A DNA stretch of 32,027 nt from Paracoccus nototheniae (GTDB lineage Bacteria; Pseudomonadota; Alphaproteobacteria; Rhodobacterales; Rhodobacteraceae): contig NZ_RQRT01000053.1 of NCBI RefSeq assembly GCF_004335005.1, forward strand, positions 1 to 32,027, given 5' to 3'. Positions 29,958 through 32,027 of this stretch are shown piece by piece (within the stretch, counting starts at the first letter, position 1; each line of letters starts with the position of its first letter). A model generated the notes under the pieces. The model was not told the DNA's origin. It did not search any database and was given only the letters and a program-made list of their open reading frames with translations. The translations under genes were made by a program, and so were the position numbers.

Positions 29958-31985
29958 ATGCGATCTGGACCGACCATTCTTGCCATTCTGATGGGAACGA
30001 CGCCGCTGGCTGCCCAGCAGGCCCCCGCCCCCGAGGCCATCCTGCTTGACCCGATCGTTCTGCGCGCGGGGACCGAACGGGTCGCCTCCAGCGTGCCGCA
30101 ATCGGTCACTGTGGTCGATCAGGCCGCGCTGGACGATCTGGCGCCGGGCAGCATCGGCGATGTGCTGGCGCAGGTGCCGGGCGTGTCGAACACCGGCGGC
30201 GCCGGGTTCTTTGGACAGGGCTTCAACATCCGCGGGTTCGGATCGTCCGGCACCGCGGCATCCGAGGCCGGGATCGTCCAGCTGATCGACGGCGAACGGA
30301 AATATTTCGAATCCTATCGGCAGGGGTCGCTGTTCGTCGAACCCGATTTCCTCAAGCGGGTCGAGGTGCTGCGCGGCCCCGGATCGTCCACCCTTTACGG
30401 CGCGGGCGCGCTTGGCGGCGTCATCGCCATGGAGACGATCGATGCAGGCGATCTGATCGCCGAAGGCCGGACCAGCGGCGGGCGGGTGCGGCTTGGCTAT
30501 GCCTCGAACCCCGATACGGGCTTTGGCAGCGTCGCGTGGGGCTGGCGGCCGACCGAGGGGTTCGAGGCGGTGACGGCCTTTGCCTATCGCCATCTGGGCG
30601 ACACCAAGGCGCCGGATGGCACGACCACGGTGCGGTCCAATTCCGACACACCGAACCTGCTGCTGAAGGCGCGCCAGCAGATGGGCGATCATTATCTGGA
30701 AGGCTCGTACCTGCAGATGGAGGCCCGGGGCGACAATCAGGATTTCAACCAGTTGGAAGGCGCGCAGCCGGGCCTGTTCCCGGGCTTCACCGGTTGGGGT
30801 GTGGGCGACATCCTGACGCGCGATCAGACCACGCGGCTGGTCTGGGGATATGACCCCGCCAATCCGCTGATCGACGCCAAGGTCACGCTGTCCTATTCGA
30901 ACACGATCAAGGATGTCCGGCAGGGCGACGACCCCGACGAGCCGATCTTGGACAGCCTGCTGGGGCGGCGCGATTACGCCCTGTGGAAGCTGAGGGGTGA
31001 GAACGTCGCCGACATCTCGGGCGCGGGATACGGGCATTTCCTGACCGTCGGGATCGAGGCTTCGGAGCAGGACCGGTCCTCGACGACCCTCGCCAGCTCT
31101 CACCCCGAGGCGATGACCCGGCAGGCGGCGGTCTATGCCCTGTCGGAGCTGGATTTCGGGGCGCTGACGGTGAATACCGGATTGCGCTATACCCGGCAAA
31201 AGACCGAACCCAAGGACAGCGTCACCGTCACCGATGACAGCCTGTCGACCAATGCGCTGGAGCCGCAGATCGCCGCCATGTACCGGCTGACGGACCAATG
31301 GTCGGTCTTTGGTTCCGCCGCGCTGGTCAAGCGGGTGCCGACGGTGGACGAGCTGTATGACAGCGGAACCGGCCGCATCATCAGTGGCGCCTCGCCCGAC
31401 CTGACCGAGGAAACCGGCAAGAACATCGAGATCGGCGTCAGCTATGCCGGGACCGATCTGTTCGCGACCGGCGATCAGGCGGCGGTCAAGGTAACGCTGT
31501 TCCGCAATCATATCGATGACATGATCATCCGCACCAACGCGCCTTTCCCCAACCCGTCCTATGTCAACGTCGACCGCGCCTATCTGCGCGGCGGAGAGAT
31601 CGAGGCCAGCTATGCCGGCGGCGGCTGGCAACTGGGCGCCTCGGTCTCGGTGGTCCAGGGGCGCGATCAGGATGGCACCGATCTGGACACGCTGCCCAAC
31701 AACCGGCTGATGATGCAGGCCAGCTATCAGGCGACGCCCTCGCTGAGGCTGGGCGCGCGCAGCACGCTGGCCGCCGGGCGCGACAAGCCCGAGGCCGACC
31801 GGCGCAGCGGATACGGCGTCCATGACATCTTCGCGACATGGGCGCCGCAATCGGGCGTCGTGCAGGGGACCGAGATCAGTCTGGGCATCGACAACGTCAC
31901 CGACCGGGACTACGTGCCCGCGACATGGCTGACCGGCCCGGCGCCGGGCCGCAATGTCAAGCTGACACTGACGCGCAGCTTCTGA
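29958..31985 (+). CDS. hmuR: TonB-dependent heme receptor HmuR
   Basis: This 675-residue outer-membrane receptor is complete. A signal peptide (cleavage near Ala19) precedes a TonB-box-like stretch LLDPIVL at residues 29-35. The plug domain has SVPQSVTVVDQAALDD, GSIGDVLAQVPGV, FNIRGFG and RVEVLRGPGSSTLYGAGALGGVI. The barrel shows long beta patterns and ends with LTLTRSF, the terminal Phe expected for outer-membrane insertion. The region near residues 455-490 reads KRVPTVDELYDSG...SPDLTEETGKNIEIG, a variant of the FRAP and NPDL motifs of hemoglobin/heme receptors. AAGGGG lies seven bases before the ATG. It faces hmuSTUV across a shared promoter region and would need the ExbB/ExbD/TonB system encoded at the left edge. 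Heme as substrate is inferred from context and family. Confidence 0.93.
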   Translation: MRSGPTILAILMGTTPLAAQQAPAPEAILLDPIVLRAGTERVASSVPQSVTVVDQAALDDLAPGSIGDVLAQVPGVSNTGGAGFFGQGFNIRGFGSSGTAASEAGIVQLIDGERKYFESYRQGSLFVEPDFLKRVEVLRGPGSSTLYGAGALGGVIAMETIDAGDLIAEGRTSGGRVRLGYASNPDTGFGSVAWGWRPTEGFEAVTAFAYRHLGDTKAPDGTTTVRSNSDTPNLLLKARQQMGDHYLEGSYLQMEARGDNQDFNQLEGAQPGLFPGFTGWGVGDILTRDQTTRLVWGYDPANPLIDAKVTLSYSNTIKDVRQGDDPDEPILDSLLGRRDYALWKLRGENVADISGAGYGHFLTVGIEASEQDRSSTTLASSHPEAMTRQAAVYALSELDFGALTVNTGLRYTRQKTEPKDSVTVTDDSLSTNALEPQIAAMYRLTDQWSVFGSAALVKRVPTVDELYDSGTGRIISGASPDLTEETGKNIEIGVSYAGTDLFATGDQAAVKVTLFRNHIDDMIIRTNAPFPNPSYVNVDRAYLRGGEIEASYAGGGWQLGASVSVVQGRDQDGTDLDTLPNNRLMMQASYQATPSLRLGARSTLAAGRDKPEADRRSGYGVHDIFATWAPQSGVVQGTEISLGIDNVTDRDYVPATWLTGPAPGRNVKLTLTRSF

Positions 31986-32027
31986 TCCCCGCGCCCCCGG
32001 GCAGGCCCGGCGGCAGAGGCTGCCATA

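Noticed and set aside
1..32027. CRISPR array, insertion sequence, prophage or biosynthetic cluster
   Set aside because: No spaced direct repeats of CRISPR type, transposase, integrase, phage structural genes or multi-enzyme synthesis genes were found on either strand.

Overview
The window is GC-rich DNA with densely packed, mostly overlapping genes. It looks like chromosomal DNA of an alphaproteobacterium of the Rhodobacteraceae/Paracoccaceae, most likely Paracoccus or a close relative. This judgement rests on protein style and gene order (gltD-X-gltB, gst-queG, and exbB followed by two exbD genes). No phage, insertion sequence, CRISPR array, rRNA or clear horizontal-transfer island is visible.

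Layout from left to right. The left edge (1-1699, minus) is a TonB energy-transduction operon, exbB-exbD-exbD-tonB, with tonB cut by the window edge. A divergent intergenic region (1700-1981) leads to mobA and an overlapping DUF429-like gene (1982-3464, plus). Next are a polytopic membrane protein possibly related to TspO (3616-4428) and a probably Tat-exported glutathione-peroxidase-like protein (4459-5007). On the minus strand follow a DNA photolyase and a coupled short-chain dehydrogenase (5071-7109). Divergent from these is a uroporphyrinogen-III methyltransferase (7304-8056, plus). A 3.35-kb gene for a giant RTX protein (8209-11562, plus) carries 56 uninterrupted, in-phase nonapeptides.

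From 11581 to 23211 nearly everything is on the minus strand: queG, a glutathione S-transferase, mtgA, gltB, an exported protein of unknown function inserted between gltB and gltD, gltD, uppP and an NDUFA9-like NAD(P)-binding protein. A tRNA-Leu(CAG) with a recognisable promoter and a perfect palindromic terminator sits at 23421-23505 on the plus strand. An ImuA-like protein, whose reading frame runs through that terminator, and a Na/Pi-cotransporter-like protein with a PhoU-type tail follow on the minus strand.

The right end (26098-31985) is a complete heme-uptake locus: hmuSTUV on minus in a tightly overlapping operon, and the divergent TonB-dependent receptor gene hmuR on plus. HmuR would take heme across the outer membrane using energy from the ExbB/ExbD/TonB complex encoded at the left edge. 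HmuT and HmuUV would move it across the periplasm and inner membrane, and HmuS would handle it in the cytoplasm. Both promoter regions carry closely similar TGA-N9-TCA palindromes, which suggests shared iron-responsive control across 28 kb.

The most interesting observations are the paired iron-box-like operators, the second ExbD with Asn in place of the membrane Asp, the 56-unit RTX array with two serralysin-type C-terminal modules, the unknown exported protein translationally coupled to glutamate synthase, and a recurring pattern of 14-16 bp tandem duplications at gene ends.
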